Shown: positions 27,339-36,820, counted from the first letter of the stretch. The stretch: DNA of 64,000 nt from an uncultured Drancourtella sp. (GCA_937880845.1 CALFLL010000015.1:28398-92397), one strand, 5' to 3'. Notes: a model not told the origin generated them from the letters alone. Translations and numbers: made by a program.

Positions 27339-29360
27339 TCATAGTATATGGATATTCTCACGATTTACTCTGGTAAATACTGGATATTTTTTTACTTCTT
27401 CCATCTTTGCCGCCTCCGCTGCCTTTTGCAGGATCGATGCATCCTGAAAGACATCTCCGAGTTTAAATTCCAGCAGGCCACTTTGCCGAATCCCGAACAA
27501 ATCCCCCGGCCCTCTTAATTTCAGATCCTCATTTGCAATATAAAATCCGTCATTAGAATGGTTCAAGATTTCCAGCCGTTTTTTTGTTTCTTTTGCTTTT
27601 GATGCCGTCATAAAAATGCAATAAGACTGATATCTTCCACGTCCTACTCTTCCACGAAGCTGATGAAGCTGAGCAAGTCCGAACCGTTCCGCATTTTCTA
27701 CCATCATGACAGTTGCATTTGGCACATTAATACCCACCTCTATAACCGTTGTAGAAACAAGGATTTGTATCCGTCCTTTGGCAAATCGCTCCATGATGTC
27801 ATCTTTTTCTGCCTGTTTCATTTTCCCGTGAAGATAGGAAACCGTAATGTCTTCTCCCATTTCTTCCGAAAGCATCGTAGCATAGTCAATCACATTTTCC
27901 GCTTCCATTGCCTCGCTTTCTTCTACCATCGGACAGATCACATAACACTGTCGTCCTTCTTTTACCTGTTGTTTCATAAAACGATATGCCGTCTTTCTGT
28001 ATCCTGTGTCAACCACACAATTTTTAATGGGAAGTCTGTTTTTCGGAAGCTCATCAATGACGGACAAATCCATATCGCCATATAAAATAATCGCAAGTGT
28101 CCTTGGAATCGGCGTGGCACTCATAACAAGAATATGGGGCGTATTTCCTTTATTTGCCAGAGCCTCTCTCTGTCTGACACCAAAGCGATGCTGTTCATCT
28201 GTAATGACCAGTCCCAGATTATGATAAATAACTTTTTCTTGAATCAATGCATGGGTACCGACAATAATATCCGCTTCCCCACGTTCGATTCTTTTGTATG
28301 CCTCTCTTCTTTCCTTTGCCTTCATAGAACCGGTCAAAAGTTCCGCCTGAAACGGCATTTTATAAGTTTCAAGTATTTTCTTTATTTCCTGATAATGCTG
28401 TTTTGCAAGAACTTCTGTCGGTGCCATCATCGCTCCTTGATATCCATTGTAAACAATGAGAAGAAGTGCAAGAACGGCTACAATGGTCTTTCCTGAGCCC
28501 ACATCTCCCTGCACCAGTCTGGACATGGTATACGTGCCTTTCATATTTTCCTTGATCTCACCCCATACCCTTTTCTGAGCCTTTGTCAATTCATAAGGAA
28601 GCTTTTGAAGAAACTGATCCACTTCCCGGCGTTCTGTCACAGGACAGGTATTAATACTGTTTTCTTTCTCTTCTTTCATCTGCTGAAGAGCCAAAATAAA
28701 AGACAAAAATTCTTCAAATACCAAACGTTCTCTGGCTGTCATAAGCATTTGTTTATCTTTCGGAAAATGAATTCCTTCCATAGCATAGTTATATTCACAA
28801 AGATAGTATTTTTTTCTTATGCTTTCCGGTAATGATTCCTTTTGAAGATCCAGATGATTCAATGCTTCTTTTACCGCTTTCATGATTGTCTGATTCGTAA
28901 GTCCCGCTGTCAGAGAATATAACGGCTGCAAAGTATCTTTCTTTTCTTCATATTTTTCTGCAGGATTGAACAGCTCCGGATGTTCCATAATCAGAATTCC
29001 TTTTTTTTCTGTAATCCTGCCTCTTACAATGATCTCCATACCGTTTCTTAAAACATTTTTCAAAAACGGCATGCGAAACCATACCACTTTCAATATTCCT
29101 GTAAGATCCTTTACATATATCGTGGTAATCTGAAGTTTTCTGTTTGGTGAGACCTGTACATTTCCAAATATAATTCCTCTCACAGCTGCAACACTTCCGT
29201 CGGCAACCTCTCCTATGGGAATCGGTTCTTCATATTGATCGTATCCTCTCGGATAATAGCGAATCAGATCTCCTACCGTGAAAATCCCTGTTTTTTGAAG
29301 CAACGCTTCCGTTTTCTCTCCTATTCCTTTAATTCCCCTGACCGGTGAATATTCATTCAT
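27339..29360 (-). CDS. recG: ATP-dependent DNA helicase RecG
   Basis: A 673-residue helicase that remodels stalled forks and Holliday junctions. It has an N-terminal wedge/OB domain (about 1-230), helicase motif I GDVGSGKTIVA, DEAD-box-like motif DEQH (LVITDEQHRFG), MSATPIPRT, and motif VI QLRGRVGRG. The C-terminal region has the RecG-specific NEDLKLRGPGD. Length matches the family. It follows the FakA-like gene after a hairpin, so it may be partly attenuated from it. Confidence 0.96.
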   Translation of the reverse strand: MNEYSPVRGIKGIGEKTEALLQKTGIFTVGDLIRYYPRGYDQYEEPIPIGEVADGSVAAVRGIIFGNVQVSPNRKLQITTIYVKDLTGILKVVWFRMPFLKNVLRNGMEIIVRGRITEKKGILIMEHPELFNPAEKYEEKKDTLQPLYSLTAGLTNQTIMKAVKEALNHLDLQKESLPESIRKKYYLCEYNYAMEGIHFPKDKQMLMTARERLVFEEFLSFILALQQMKEEKENSINTCPVTERREVDQFLQKLPYELTKAQKRVWGEIKENMKGTYTMSRLVQGDVGSGKTIVAVLALLLIVYNGYQGAMMAPTEVLAKQHYQEIKKILETYKMPFQAELLTGSMKAKERREAYKRIERGEADIIVGTHALIQEKVIYHNLGLVITDEQHRFGVRQREALANKGNTPHILVMSATPIPRTLAIILYGDMDLSVIDELPKNRLPIKNCVVDTGYRKTAYRFMKQQVKEGRQCYVICPMVEESEAMEAENVIDYATMLSEEMGEDITVSYLHGKMKQAEKDDIMERFAKGRIQILVSTTVIEVGINVPNATVMMVENAERFGLAQLHQLRGRVGRGRYQSYCIFMTASKAKETKKRLEILNHSNDGFYIANEDLKLRGPGDLFGIRQSGLLEFKLGDVFQDASILQKAAEAAKMEEVKKYPVFTRVNRENIHIL

Positions 29361-29398
29361 GTCTGTTTCCTTTCTGTTTTCTTCTTTAAATAAAAGAA

Positions 29399-29420
29399 GA
29401 GGATACTAAAACGTATCCTC
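29399..29420 (-). terminator. Hairpin between fakA-like gene and recG
   Basis: GAGGATAC / GTATCCTC stem with a six-base loop, followed on the minus strand by a T-rich but interrupted tract. It may terminate partially and reduce recG expression. Confidence 0.6.
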
Positions 29421-29426
29421 TCATTT

Positions 29427-31079
29427 TTACTCCACAGCCATAACATAATAGTAAATCGGCTGTCCGCCAAAGTGTGCATCAATATCCATATCCGGATATG
29501 TTGCTTCAATCTCTTCAACAAACCGATCTGCTTCTTCCTGCGGAATATCTTCTCCATAATAAATACTGATTAGCTCGGAATCTTCTGTCACAAGCTCTTT
29601 GATCAAATCTTTTGCCGTATCGCTGATGGATGTACCGACTGAAAGAATACCGGCATCTCCGATTCCCATGATATCTCCTTCATGGATTTCTTTGTTGTCA
29701 ATCTTTGTATCTCTTACTGCGTAAGTAACCTGCCCTGTCTTTACTGTCCGGATTACTTCCAGCATCGTTTCTTCATTTGTATCTGCATCTGCTTCCGGAA
29801 GATAATTAATCACTGCCGTAATTCCCTGAGGCACGGTCTTGGTTGGGATTACGATGATCTTTTTGTCTTTTGTCAGGCTTTTTGCCTGATTTGCTGCAAG
29901 TACGATATTTTTATTATTCGGAAGGATAAAAATCGTATCCGCATTAACATGATCAATCGCCGTCAACATATCATCCGTACTTGGATTCATCGTCTGACCA
30001 CCCTCGATAATATAGTCAACTCCCAGTTCTCTGAAGATTTCATTAAGCCCCTCTCCAATGGATACTGCAACAAAGCCGACCGGTTTTCGAGGTTCTTTCT
30101 TTTTCTGCTCTTCTGCCTTTTTCTGTGCATTCTGAATTACTCTTTCATGATGTTCTTCGCGCATATTGTCAATCTTCATACGGGTCAGCTGTCCATAAGT
30201 CAATGCCTTCTGGATAGCAAGTCCCGGATCATTGGTATGAACATGCACCTTTACAACTTCGTCATCTGCTACACATACGATAGAATCTCCGATGGATTCC
30301 AGATATCCTTTAAACAATTCCTCATCCTTTTCTGTAAATTCCTTTTCGGCAAGAATGATAAACTCTGTACAATACCCGAATTTGATATCCGTTTCCTGTA
30401 CCGGTGCCGGTGATGTCTTAACAGATACTTTGGCCGGCTCAATAGATGAATAATCAATTTCTTTTCCAAGGAATGCGTCATATGCACCTTTTAATACTTC
30501 CAGAAGTCCCTGTCCACCGGAATCCACAACTCCCGCTTCCTTTAATACCGGAAGCATGTCCGGTGTACGGTTCAGCACTTCCTGTGCATGTTCCAAAATC
30601 TTCGGAAAAATCTTTTCAAGATCATCTGATTCAAATGCAAGTTCCTCAGCTCTTTCGGCAATCGCTCTTGCAACTGTAAGGATCGTTCCTTCTTTCGGCT
30701 TCATAACGGCCTTGTAAGCCGTTTCCTTTGCTCTGATGCAGGCTGCCGCTATCTTGGATGCATCGATTTCGGTTTCATCTTGGATAGACTTTGTAAATCC
30801 TCTTAAAAGCTGAGAAAGAATAACGCCTGAATTTCCTCTTGCTCCTCTTAAAGAACCACCGGAAATAGCTTTTGCCAATTCTTTCATTCCCGGATTTTCC
30901 AGTGCTCGTACTTCTTTTGCCGCTGCCATAATCGTCATAGACATATTTGTACCTGTATCTCCATCCGGAACCGGAAAGACATTCAATTCATTAATGTACT
31001 CTTTCTTTGCCTCAATATTCTGTGCGCCTGCCAGAAACATCTTCGCAAGCATCTGTGCATTTATCGTTTTTATAGCCAC
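29427..31079 (-). CDS. FakA/YloV-like DhaL-domain protein (fatty acid kinase ATP-binding subunit)
   Basis: A 550-residue protein. The N-terminal DhaL domain (about 1-200) has the Mg-ATP motif PVPDGDTGTNMSMT. The middle and C-terminal regions (about 225-550) match the Fak acyl-carrier-contacting part. In S. aureus FakA works with DegV-like FakB proteins to phosphorylate exogenous fatty acids. Pairing with an upstream Asp23-like gene is the usual yloU-yloV arrangement. The start is GTG 31077-31079, well spaced after GGGAGG; there is no nearer ATG. Confidence 0.88.
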   Translation of the reverse strand: MAIKTINAQMLAKMFLAGAQNIEAKKEYINELNVFPVPDGDTGTNMSMTIMAAAKEVRALENPGMKELAKAISGGSLRGARGNSGVILSQLLRGFTKSIQDETEIDASKIAAACIRAKETAYKAVMKPKEGTILTVARAIAERAEELAFESDDLEKIFPKILEHAQEVLNRTPDMLPVLKEAGVVDSGGQGLLEVLKGAYDAFLGKEIDYSSIEPAKVSVKTSPAPVQETDIKFGYCTEFIILAEKEFTEKDEELFKGYLESIGDSIVCVADDEVVKVHVHTNDPGLAIQKALTYGQLTRMKIDNMREEHHERVIQNAQKKAEEQKKKEPRKPVGFVAVSIGEGLNEIFRELGVDYIIEGGQTMNPSTDDMLTAIDHVNADTIFILPNNKNIVLAANQAKSLTKDKKIIVIPTKTVPQGITAVINYLPEADADTNEETMLEVIRTVKTGQVTYAVRDTKIDNKEIHEGDIMGIGDAGILSVGTSISDTAKDLIKELVTEDSELISIYYGEDIPQEEADRFVEEIEATYPDMDIDAHFGGQPIYYYVMAVE

Positions 31080-31098
31080 CTTTAAGTTCCTCCCTGTA

Positions 31099-31458
31099 TT
31101 AATCGATCACGCGAACGCCTTCTATATAGATATTGATCTTATCTACCGGCATACCCGCAAATTCTTCGACTTTATATTTCACATTACTGATCAAATTATC
31201 CGTAACCGCTGAAATGCTGACCCCATATGATACGATCACATGAAAATCAAGGCGGATTCTATTGTCATCTGTAATTTCAACATGGATTCCATGAGTAAGA
31301 CTGTCTTTCTTCAGCAATCTTACAAGACCGTCTTTCATATTAACTGCTGCCATCCCAACAATGCCAAAACATCCTACTGCTACGGAACCTGCATATTTTG
31401 CAATGACTTCCGGGGAAACTGTAACAATTCCAAAATCTGTACTCATGCTTCCTTTCAT
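31099..31458 (-). CDS. Asp23/Gls24 family (YloU-like) protein
   Basis: A 119-residue Asp23-family protein with the conserved alternation of beta strands (RIRLDFHVIVSYGVSISAV, DKINIYIEGVRV). Members are membrane-associated envelope-stress proteins in staphylococci; yloU-type copies beside fakA have no settled role. ATG 31458 was chosen because GGAGG is 8 nt upstream; the annotated-type GTG at 31473 would put the ribosome site inside the gene. It is divergent from rpmB. Confidence 0.85.
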   Translation of the reverse strand: MKGSMSTDFGIVTVSPEVIAKYAGSVAVGCFGIVGMAAVNMKDGLVRLLKKDSLTHGIHVEITDDNRIRLDFHVIVSYGVSISAVTDNLISNVKYKVEEFAGMPVDKINIYIEGVRVID

Positions 31459-31608
31459 ATCAGATACCTCCACTTCCTATATAAACTTGCTTTACCTTCG
31501 CTCATGTATTCTGTCTTATTATACCTTGTTTCCTGAGATTTTACAACTCATTCCGTCCAGGTTCTCCGTAAAACATCAAAAAAATATTTCAAATCCTGAA
31601 AGAAGTAC

Positions 31609-31637
31609 TTGCATTTCCTAATCATATCTGATAATAT
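31609..31637 (+). promoter_or_regulatory. Predicted sigma-A promoter of rpmB
   Basis: TTGCAT (31609-31614) and TAATAT (31632-31637) with 17-bp spacing. The short leader that follows contains a GTTCCT/AGGAAC hairpin before the ribosome site. Confidence 0.65.
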
Positions 31638-31698
31638 GAATAGTGTTGTGAGTTCCTATGATAAACAGGAACGAGTAAGAGCGTTAGGAGGTGCAGTC

Positions 31699-31884
31699 AT
31701 GGCTAAATGTGCTATTTGCGAAAAGGGTGCTCATTTCGGAAACAATGTAAGTCACTCTCATAGAAAAACACCAAAAATGTGGAAATCTAATGTAAAATCT
31801 GTTCGTGTTAAAACAGAAGGCGGAGCAAAGAGAATGTATGTATGTACTTCTTGCTTAAAATCCGGCAAAGTAGAAAGAGCATAA
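31699..31884 (+). CDS. rpmB: 50S ribosomal protein L28
   Basis: A 61-residue large-subunit protein. It has a zinc-binding type N-terminus (CAICEKG) and a second CxxC (CTSC), as well as the conserved SHRKTPKMWKSN segment. ATG 31699 follows TAGGAGGTG. It is monocistronic on plus, with its own promoter and terminator, divergent from the asp23-fakA operon, which is the common arrangement in Firmicutes. Confidence 0.96.
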   Translation: MAKCAICEKGAHFGNNVSHSHRKTPKMWKSNVKSVRVKTEGGAKRMYVCTSCLKSGKVERA

Positions 31885-31916
31885 GTTATTTTTACATGTG
31901 AGAAGAAAATAGAAAG

Positions 31917-31952
31917 CGGTGCAGGTTCTTTAACGGATCTGTACCGTTTTTT
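31917..31952 (+). terminator. Terminator of rpmB
   Basis: CGGTGCAG / CTGTACCG stem (one G-U pair) followed by six T. Confidence 0.85.
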
Positions 31953-31971
31953 CTATTCCTCTCCTGCTTTT

Positions 31972-32109
31972 TTAACAACAAAAGGAAAAATATCCTAAAA
32001 CCAGAAAACATCCTGCAATAACGATTCCCCAAAAAAGATTCGGCAGGAACATCATAAGAATCATCCCTGTTGCTATCATAAAACATGCAAATCCAAAAAT
32101 TCTTTTCAT
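31972..32109 (-). CDS. 45-residue two-helix membrane protein, function unknown
   Basis: ATG 32107-32109 to TAA 31972-31974, with AGGAAAG a few bases upstream. The product begins MKRIFGFACF and has two hydrophobic stretches (about 5-22 and 26-43) with MMFLPNLFWG between them and two terminal Cys. Another longer frame overlaps here but is not hydrophobic or conserved-looking. I believe similar short proteins occur in related Lachnospiraceae, but cannot verify. It lies convergent to rpmB. Confidence 0.6.
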   Translation of the reverse strand: MKRIFGFACFMIATGMILMMFLPNLFWGIVIAGCFLVLGYFSFCC

Positions 32110-32171
32110 ACGCTTTCCTGCCGATCACTTCTTTATTCTATTTATATGTTTCGAACACCTGATTATACTCT

Positions 32172-32570
32172 TTATTTTTCTTCTTTTTTTCCTTCATCCA
32201 GAATGTCATTTACCTCTTCTTCCGTCACCGGTTCTTCTTCTTTTGTACGGAATCTGTCTACCAAATCCGGTACCATATCAAGGATTTTTGTAATGGTATC
32301 CTGATTTTTGATATTTACAAGTCTAGTCATACCGTTTTGGATCACAAGGACGGCACAAGGTGTCATCTTACCTCCCAGTCCCCCTGCTCCTTTTTCACTC
32401 TTTTCCGCTGCAAAAGAACCGGCACCAACCGTAAAAGATACATCCACAAGAGGAAGAATAATCGTATCCTTGATATGGATTGCTTCTCCTACTACCGTTT
32501 TTGAAGAAATCACATTGTCCATTCCGTGAAATAACGCTTCCATTGTTGATTTGAAATTATTGTCTGCCAT
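32172..32570 (-). CDS. GerW/YtfJ family sporulation protein
   Basis: A 132-residue protein with the family core: DTIILPLVDVSFTVGAG followed by a Gly-rich GGLGGKMTPCAVLVI segment. GerW (YtfJ) in Bacillus is made in the forespore and is needed for normal germination with some nutrients. The charged C-terminus (EEEPVTEEEVNDILDEG) is typical. It is 1 nt from the DUF2953 gene, matching the ytfI-ytfJ pair of Bacillus. Confidence 0.9.
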   Translation of the reverse strand: MADNNFKSTMEALFHGMDNVISSKTVVGEAIHIKDTIILPLVDVSFTVGAGSFAAEKSEKGAGGLGGKMTPCAVLVIQNGMTRLVNIKNQDTITKILDMVPDLVDRFRTKEEEPVTEEEVNDILDEGKKEEK

Positions 32571-33536
32571 TTATTTTTCCTCCTTTTTTCTTCCTCTTCG
32601 CATCTTCAATATTTCTTTGGCTGTCATGCGGATGTTTTTGTCCGCCAAAATTCTGATCCCGGCAAAAACCAAATGGTTTAGCCGGATATGTCCTTTCAGG
32701 TAAAGATTTCCTTTTAAAACAGCCTGTTCAAAATCAGGAATGATCTGAAGCCACTGTCCAAAAAACGGATAGATCATAGCCAGATAAGCCAGTACCTTTC
32801 CGGTATAATATGGATCTTCAAATCCGAATATGACACAACCTTCTGCTTTTCTCGGCATCCATTTGCGAAGCAGGACAAAAATCACCTTTTTTACTTTGAA
32901 AAATGCTTTTTTATGAATTTCATTTTGAATAAATTCCTTACCTTTTTCATATATTTGCCCGATTTTGTCTTTTGTGCTTGATAATGACTTTATTTTATCA
33001 CAGAATTTTTCAAAAATATAGTGCATTCTTTCTGTAAGGCTTCTCTTTTTCCGGACATTTTTTTTAAGATTTTTGTTTTTTTCTTCCTGTATTTTTTGTT
33101 TTCTTGAAACATTCTGTTTTTGTTTATCCTGTATAATGTTCTCCGACTTTTCGGATTTCTCCACCTTTTTTGATTGTTTTTCCCTTTCCGGTTCTTCCGT
33201 TTTTTCCGGTTCTTTCGGAATTGTTATTTCAATCAAATCATTTCCTGTTTCTTCGAATTCTGCCTCATCGCAAAACCTTTTCCACGCAATGTGTGCTTCC
33301 CACTCAAAAGCCTTACCCGAAAACTGCATCCTGACGCCTACCAGATTAAAAAAATAGCCGAGCTTCGCAAATCCTGTTATTCCATTGAGATCAGAAAGAT
33401 CTCCTTTGATTTTTCCTTCATACCTGACAGGGACGAACAAAAGAGTCAGGATTCCCAAAATCAGGATTCCCAATAAAACAAGAAGCAATATTCCTATTAT
33501 TTTTAAAATCCATAATAAAATATGTAATACAATCAT
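32571..33536 (-). CDS. DUF2953 (YtfI-like) protein
   Basis: A 321-residue protein with one N-terminal membrane helix (about 5-33, LLLVLLGILILGILTLLFV), a DUF2953 beta-rich region, a highly charged Lys/Glu linker (about 110-195), and a C-terminal region with FGFEDPYYTGKVLAYLAMIYP typical of DUF2953. The biochemical role of the family is unknown; it is linked to spores by its constant pairing with ytfJ, as seen here. Confidence 0.82.
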   Translation of the reverse strand: MIVLHILLWILKIIGILLLVLLGILILGILTLLFVPVRYEGKIKGDLSDLNGITGFAKLGYFFNLVGVRMQFSGKAFEWEAHIAWKRFCDEAEFEETGNDLIEITIPKEPEKTEEPEREKQSKKVEKSEKSENIIQDKQKQNVSRKQKIQEEKNKNLKKNVRKKRSLTERMHYIFEKFCDKIKSLSSTKDKIGQIYEKGKEFIQNEIHKKAFFKVKKVIFVLLRKWMPRKAEGCVIFGFEDPYYTGKVLAYLAMIYPFFGQWLQIIPDFEQAVLKGNLYLKGHIRLNHLVFAGIRILADKNIRMTAKEILKMRRGRKKEEK

Positions 33537-33537
33537 A

Positions 33538-33858
33538 TTATTTTCCCTGCTGCTCTAAAATATACTGACGGATATTGGCATCTCCTGTCAGTTCCACTGT
33601 TTCTTCTGCAATCTTGCGGACAAGTTCCAAAGCCTCAAGATATCCTCCTGCAATTCCTACAACAAAGACATCTTTTTCTCTATACCAGTTTTGGAGAAGC
33701 ATCCCACTATGATAAATCTCCAACTGATTCTTTTCATTTTCCGGAAGAGCCAACAGATAAATCCGAAACTGAAACTTCTTTTTTTCCAGTCGTTCTATTA
33801 TTTCCTGTTCCCGTTCTTTTATTCCGTCACTTACATACAAATTTTTAAAATACCGCAT
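33538..33858 (-). CDS. Conserved-looking 106-residue protein, function unknown
   Basis: I do not recognise a family. The protein is soluble, alpha/beta-like and has no signal peptide. Notable segments are FRIYLLALPENEKNQLEIYH and VFVVGIAGGYLEALELVRKI, the latter resembling a nucleotide-fold strand-loop-helix without a clear P-loop. AGAGGAG precedes the ATG. It lies between the PBP gene and the sporulation pair, all close-spaced, so it is probably co-transcribed with them. Confidence 0.7.
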   Translation of the reverse strand: MRYFKNLYVSDGIKEREQEIIERLEKKKFQFRIYLLALPENEKNQLEIYHSGMLLQNWYREKDVFVVGIAGGYLEALELVRKIAEETVELTGDANIRQYILEQQGK

Positions 33859-33871
33859 TTTGCTCCTCTAT

Positions 33872-35518
33872 CTACTTGTAATAAGCCTGAAAAACATCCT
33901 TTGCCACTTCTGTTGCCACGTCGCCTGTATTATCTGAATTCTCGATCACAACTGCAAGTGCAAGATCCGGTGCTTCTACATTGGAAAATCCGATAAACCA
34001 GGAATGTGTTTTTTGCTTATCCACACTATATTCGCTTGTTCCTGTTTTTCCTGCAACCGTAAACTTCTGTCCTTTTAATGTTTTGGCTGTACCGTAATCC
34101 ACAACGCCTTTCATATATTCTGTTAACTGTGCCGCTTCTTCGGCAGTCATTAATTCTTTATAATTTTCCGGCACGTATTTTTCCACTGTTTTTCCATCTG
34201 CACTTGTCACCGAATCTACCAGATACGGCTTCATAAGTATACCGTTATTGGCAATAGCTGATGTAATCAGAGCCATATGATATGGACTCACCTGTAGTTT
34301 TCCCTGTCCAAATGCAGTCATGGCAGTAGCTGCATCTCCGTCATCTTCCTTCAAATTAAACTTACTCTTATTATAAAGAATCGGACATGGAAGCTTGGAA
34401 TCAAACAACAAGTCTTCTGCCGTTTGTTTAAATCCCTTATAATCCAGACTTAATCCGATATTCGAAAAAGAAGTATTGCAGGAATATGCAAGCGAATCTG
34501 CCAAATCTACTTTTCCATGCACCTCTCCGTCATAACAGTGGATTTCGTTTTTCCCAGCCTTTATCTCTCCCCGGCATCTATAAGAATAATTCTTATAATC
34601 CGGATTTTGTCTCATATAGGCGAGGCTTGTCACAACTTTAAATGTAGATCCCGGAGCATACTGTCCCTGTGTTGCCCGATTTACAAGAATTCCTTCTGTA
34701 TTCTGGTTTAATTCTTCCCAGTCCTCCAGAATCGTATTGGGATCATATGCCGGTTTGGATACCATGGAAAGAATCTTTCCTGTGTCCGGTTCCATCACAA
34801 CAATCGCACCTTTATTTCGTCCAAGAGCGTCATAAGCCGCTTGCTGAAGATTCGTATCCAACGTAGTACGAATCGTATTTCCCTGATCTTTTTTCCCTGT
34901 AAATTCATTGATTACTTTGTTTTTAAAGGAAATATCAGAAGTCTGCAGTTTGAAATTCTCGGAAGACTCAAGTCCTGATTTTCCTTTATCTGCATAACCT
35001 ACTACATGAGCATACAATCGTTCATAAGGGTACTGTCTCTTCTGCTTTCCTTCTTCTGTTGCAACGGAATGTGCAAGTACGTTTCCGTCTTTGTCCAAAA
35101 TATCTCCCCGTAATACATTATTTTCATATAAACTCATACGTGGGTTTCTTGCATCATTAATGATTTCCTTGCCTTTCACCACATCGTAGTAAGCAAAATA
35201 TCCGATCAGGATTACAAACAGACAAACAAAAAAATAGGTTACACGGACATATTGTTTATTTATACTCTTCTTCTTTTTTGCCCGTCTTTTTTCTTCCTGC
35301 TGTTGTTTTTTCTTTTCTGCTCTTCCCGGCTTTTTCGGAGCCGGTCTTCGCTCTCCATAAACGCTACGGCCGCCTGTTCTCAGGTTTTCTTCTTCCATTT
35401 CCCTGCGCAGTTCTCTTCGGAGTCCTTGTTCCATTTGATCCAGGTCGTCCTGTCTGCGCCCGTCTTCTCTTTGCCCGTAATTGTCTTTCTTTTTGTCGTT
35501 CAATGTCATCTTCCTCAT
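33872..35518 (-). CDS. Class B penicillin-binding protein transpeptidase (PbpA/SpoVD-like)
   Basis: A cell-wall transpeptidase of up to 548 residues. Motifs are SxxK in YAPGSTFKVV, SxN in YSCNTSF and KTG in VAGKTGTSE. One membrane helix lies at about 91-112, after a long charged cytoplasmic tail. Together with the adjacent FtsW/RodA-like gene it forms a SEDS-class B PBP pair. The N-terminus is uncertain: the longest frame begins 155 nt inside the upstream gene, and later in-frame ATGs (near codons 29 and 41) lack good ribosome sites. It is short for FtsI and lacks PASTA domains. Confidence 0.87.
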   Translation of the reverse strand: MRKMTLNDKKKDNYGQREDGRRQDDLDQMEQGLRRELRREMEEENLRTGGRSVYGERRPAPKKPGRAEKKKQQQEEKRRAKKKKSINKQYVRVTYFFVCLFVILIGYFAYYDVVKGKEIINDARNPRMSLYENNVLRGDILDKDGNVLAHSVATEEGKQKRQYPYERLYAHVVGYADKGKSGLESSENFKLQTSDISFKNKVINEFTGKKDQGNTIRTTLDTNLQQAAYDALGRNKGAIVVMEPDTGKILSMVSKPAYDPNTILEDWEELNQNTEGILVNRATQGQYAPGSTFKVVTSLAYMRQNPDYKNYSYRCRGEIKAGKNEIHCYDGEVHGKVDLADSLAYSCNTSFSNIGLSLDYKGFKQTAEDLLFDSKLPCPILYNKSKFNLKEDDGDAATAMTAFGQGKLQVSPYHMALITSAIANNGILMKPYLVDSVTSADGKTVEKYVPENYKELMTAEEAAQLTEYMKGVVDYGTAKTLKGQKFTVAGKTGTSEYSVDKQKTHSWFIGFSNVEAPDLALAVVIENSDNTGDVATEVAKDVFQAYYK

Positions 35519-36812
35519 CTTCTCTTAAAATATACAACCCCTGAATGATCGCAAACATAATCATTGCACTAAGAAGCGAACTTCCTCCATAACTTACAAA
35601 TGGAATGGTTACTCCTGTAGAAGGAATAAACTTGCTCACTCCTCCAATCGCCAAAAATACCTGGAAAATATAGCACGTTCCAAGCCCCAGTGCCACAAGC
35701 TTATAAAAACTGTCCCGCAACTGCATGGCGATGTTTAAAAACATAATATAACAGCTGACACAAATTAAAATGATACAGATTGCAAAAATCCCGCCAAGTT
35801 CTTCTGAAATGGCAGAAAAGATAAAGTCTGTCGTAACAACCGGAATCTTATCCGGCATTCCCTGACAAAGACCAAGTCCAAACCATCCCCCTGTTCCGAT
35901 TGCAAATAAAGACTGTGCAACTTGGAAACCGACTCCGTTATAATCCGCAAACGGATCTTTCCATGCAGTTACCCTGTTTCTTACATGTGCAAAAAGAAAA
36001 TATCCTGCCACGGATGCAAGAGCTCCTGCTCCCATTCCCGCTGCAATATAAAGCGGCTTTCTTGTTGCCACATAAAGCATAACAAGATAAACAACAAAAA
36101 TGATCAAGGCCGCTCCAAGGTCTTTGGATGCAACAAGAATCAAAACATGGAGAGCCGCCACCGCCGTCGTGATCACCACATTTTTAAAGCTTGTACATTT
36201 ATAAAAGCTGGCTGCCACAAAAAATACAAACACAATCTTAACAAGTTCCGAAGGCTGAATGGTGATTCCCGCAACCGTAAATCCCAGCATGGCTCCATAC
36301 GCCTTTTGTCCTGCAATAATGACTGCTACAAGGGCTACGACACCTACTACCGCATAAAACATCCTCAGTCTGGAAAGGAATTTAACCTTTCTTATGATAA
36401 CCGGTACAAGAAGAGAACATACTGCAGAACCTGCAACAATCATAACCTGCTTAACTGCATTATCATAATCCAGACGAGTCAACATGATAAACCCGACAGA
36501 AAGAAGCATGCACATATTATTGACAACAAGCCTTGAAACTTTCGGATACAGCACATTATAAAATAATATGATCGCTCCCAAAATCGCCACCTGTATGACG
36601 TAAAATCCTAAAAGTTTTACTTCCTTCATGCTTAAAAACATGGTAAGAAATGCAAGAAAATGAATCAAAAAAATCCAGATGCTCTGCCTTCTTAAAATCC
36701 ACATCTTTGTATATGCATCGTGATAGCCAAATACGGAAAAACATTCAAATGTATAAATGGCCATCATGATCAGTATCAGATATTTCGATATTTCCATTAT
36801 AATGTTAAACAA
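35364..36812 (-). CDS. FtsW/RodA/SpoVE family SEDS glycosyltransferase
   Basis: A 482-residue polytopic membrane protein that polymerises lipid II glycan strands. About ten to eleven helices are visible, with family motifs QPSELVKI, KDLGAALI and PFVSYGGSSLLS. The start appears to be TTG 36812, because AGGTGG lies 4 nt upstream and the later ATG (36797) has no ribosome site. The C-terminal 50 residues are Arg/Gly-rich and overlap the start of the PBP gene in another frame. Assigning FtsW, RodA or SpoVE specifically is not possible here. Confidence 0.88.
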   Translation of the reverse strand: MFNIIMEISKYLILIMMAIYTFECFSVFGYHDAYTKMWILRRQSIWIFLIHFLAFLTMFLSMKEVKLLGFYVIQVAILGAIILFYNVLYPKVSRLVVNNMCMLLSVGFIMLTRLDYDNAVKQVMIVAGSAVCSLLVPVIIRKVKFLSRLRMFYAVVGVVALVAVIIAGQKAYGAMLGFTVAGITIQPSELVKIVFVFFVAASFYKCTSFKNVVITTAVAALHVLILVASKDLGAALIIFVVYLVMLYVATRKPLYIAAGMGAGALASVAGYFLFAHVRNRVTAWKDPFADYNGVGFQVAQSLFAIGTGGWFGLGLCQGMPDKIPVVTTDFIFSAISEELGGIFAICIILICVSCYIMFLNIAMQLRDSFYKLVALGLGTCYIFQVFLAIGGVSKFIPSTGVTIPFVSYGGSSLLSAMIMFAIIQGLYILREDEEDDIERQKERQLRAKRRRAQTGRPGSNGTRTPKRTAQGNGRRKPENRRP

Positions 36813-36820
36813 TTTTCCAC

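Noticed and set aside
31892..32128. A 78-codon minus-strand frame
   Set aside because: It overlaps the better-supported 45-residue membrane protein in another frame and lacks a ribosome site.
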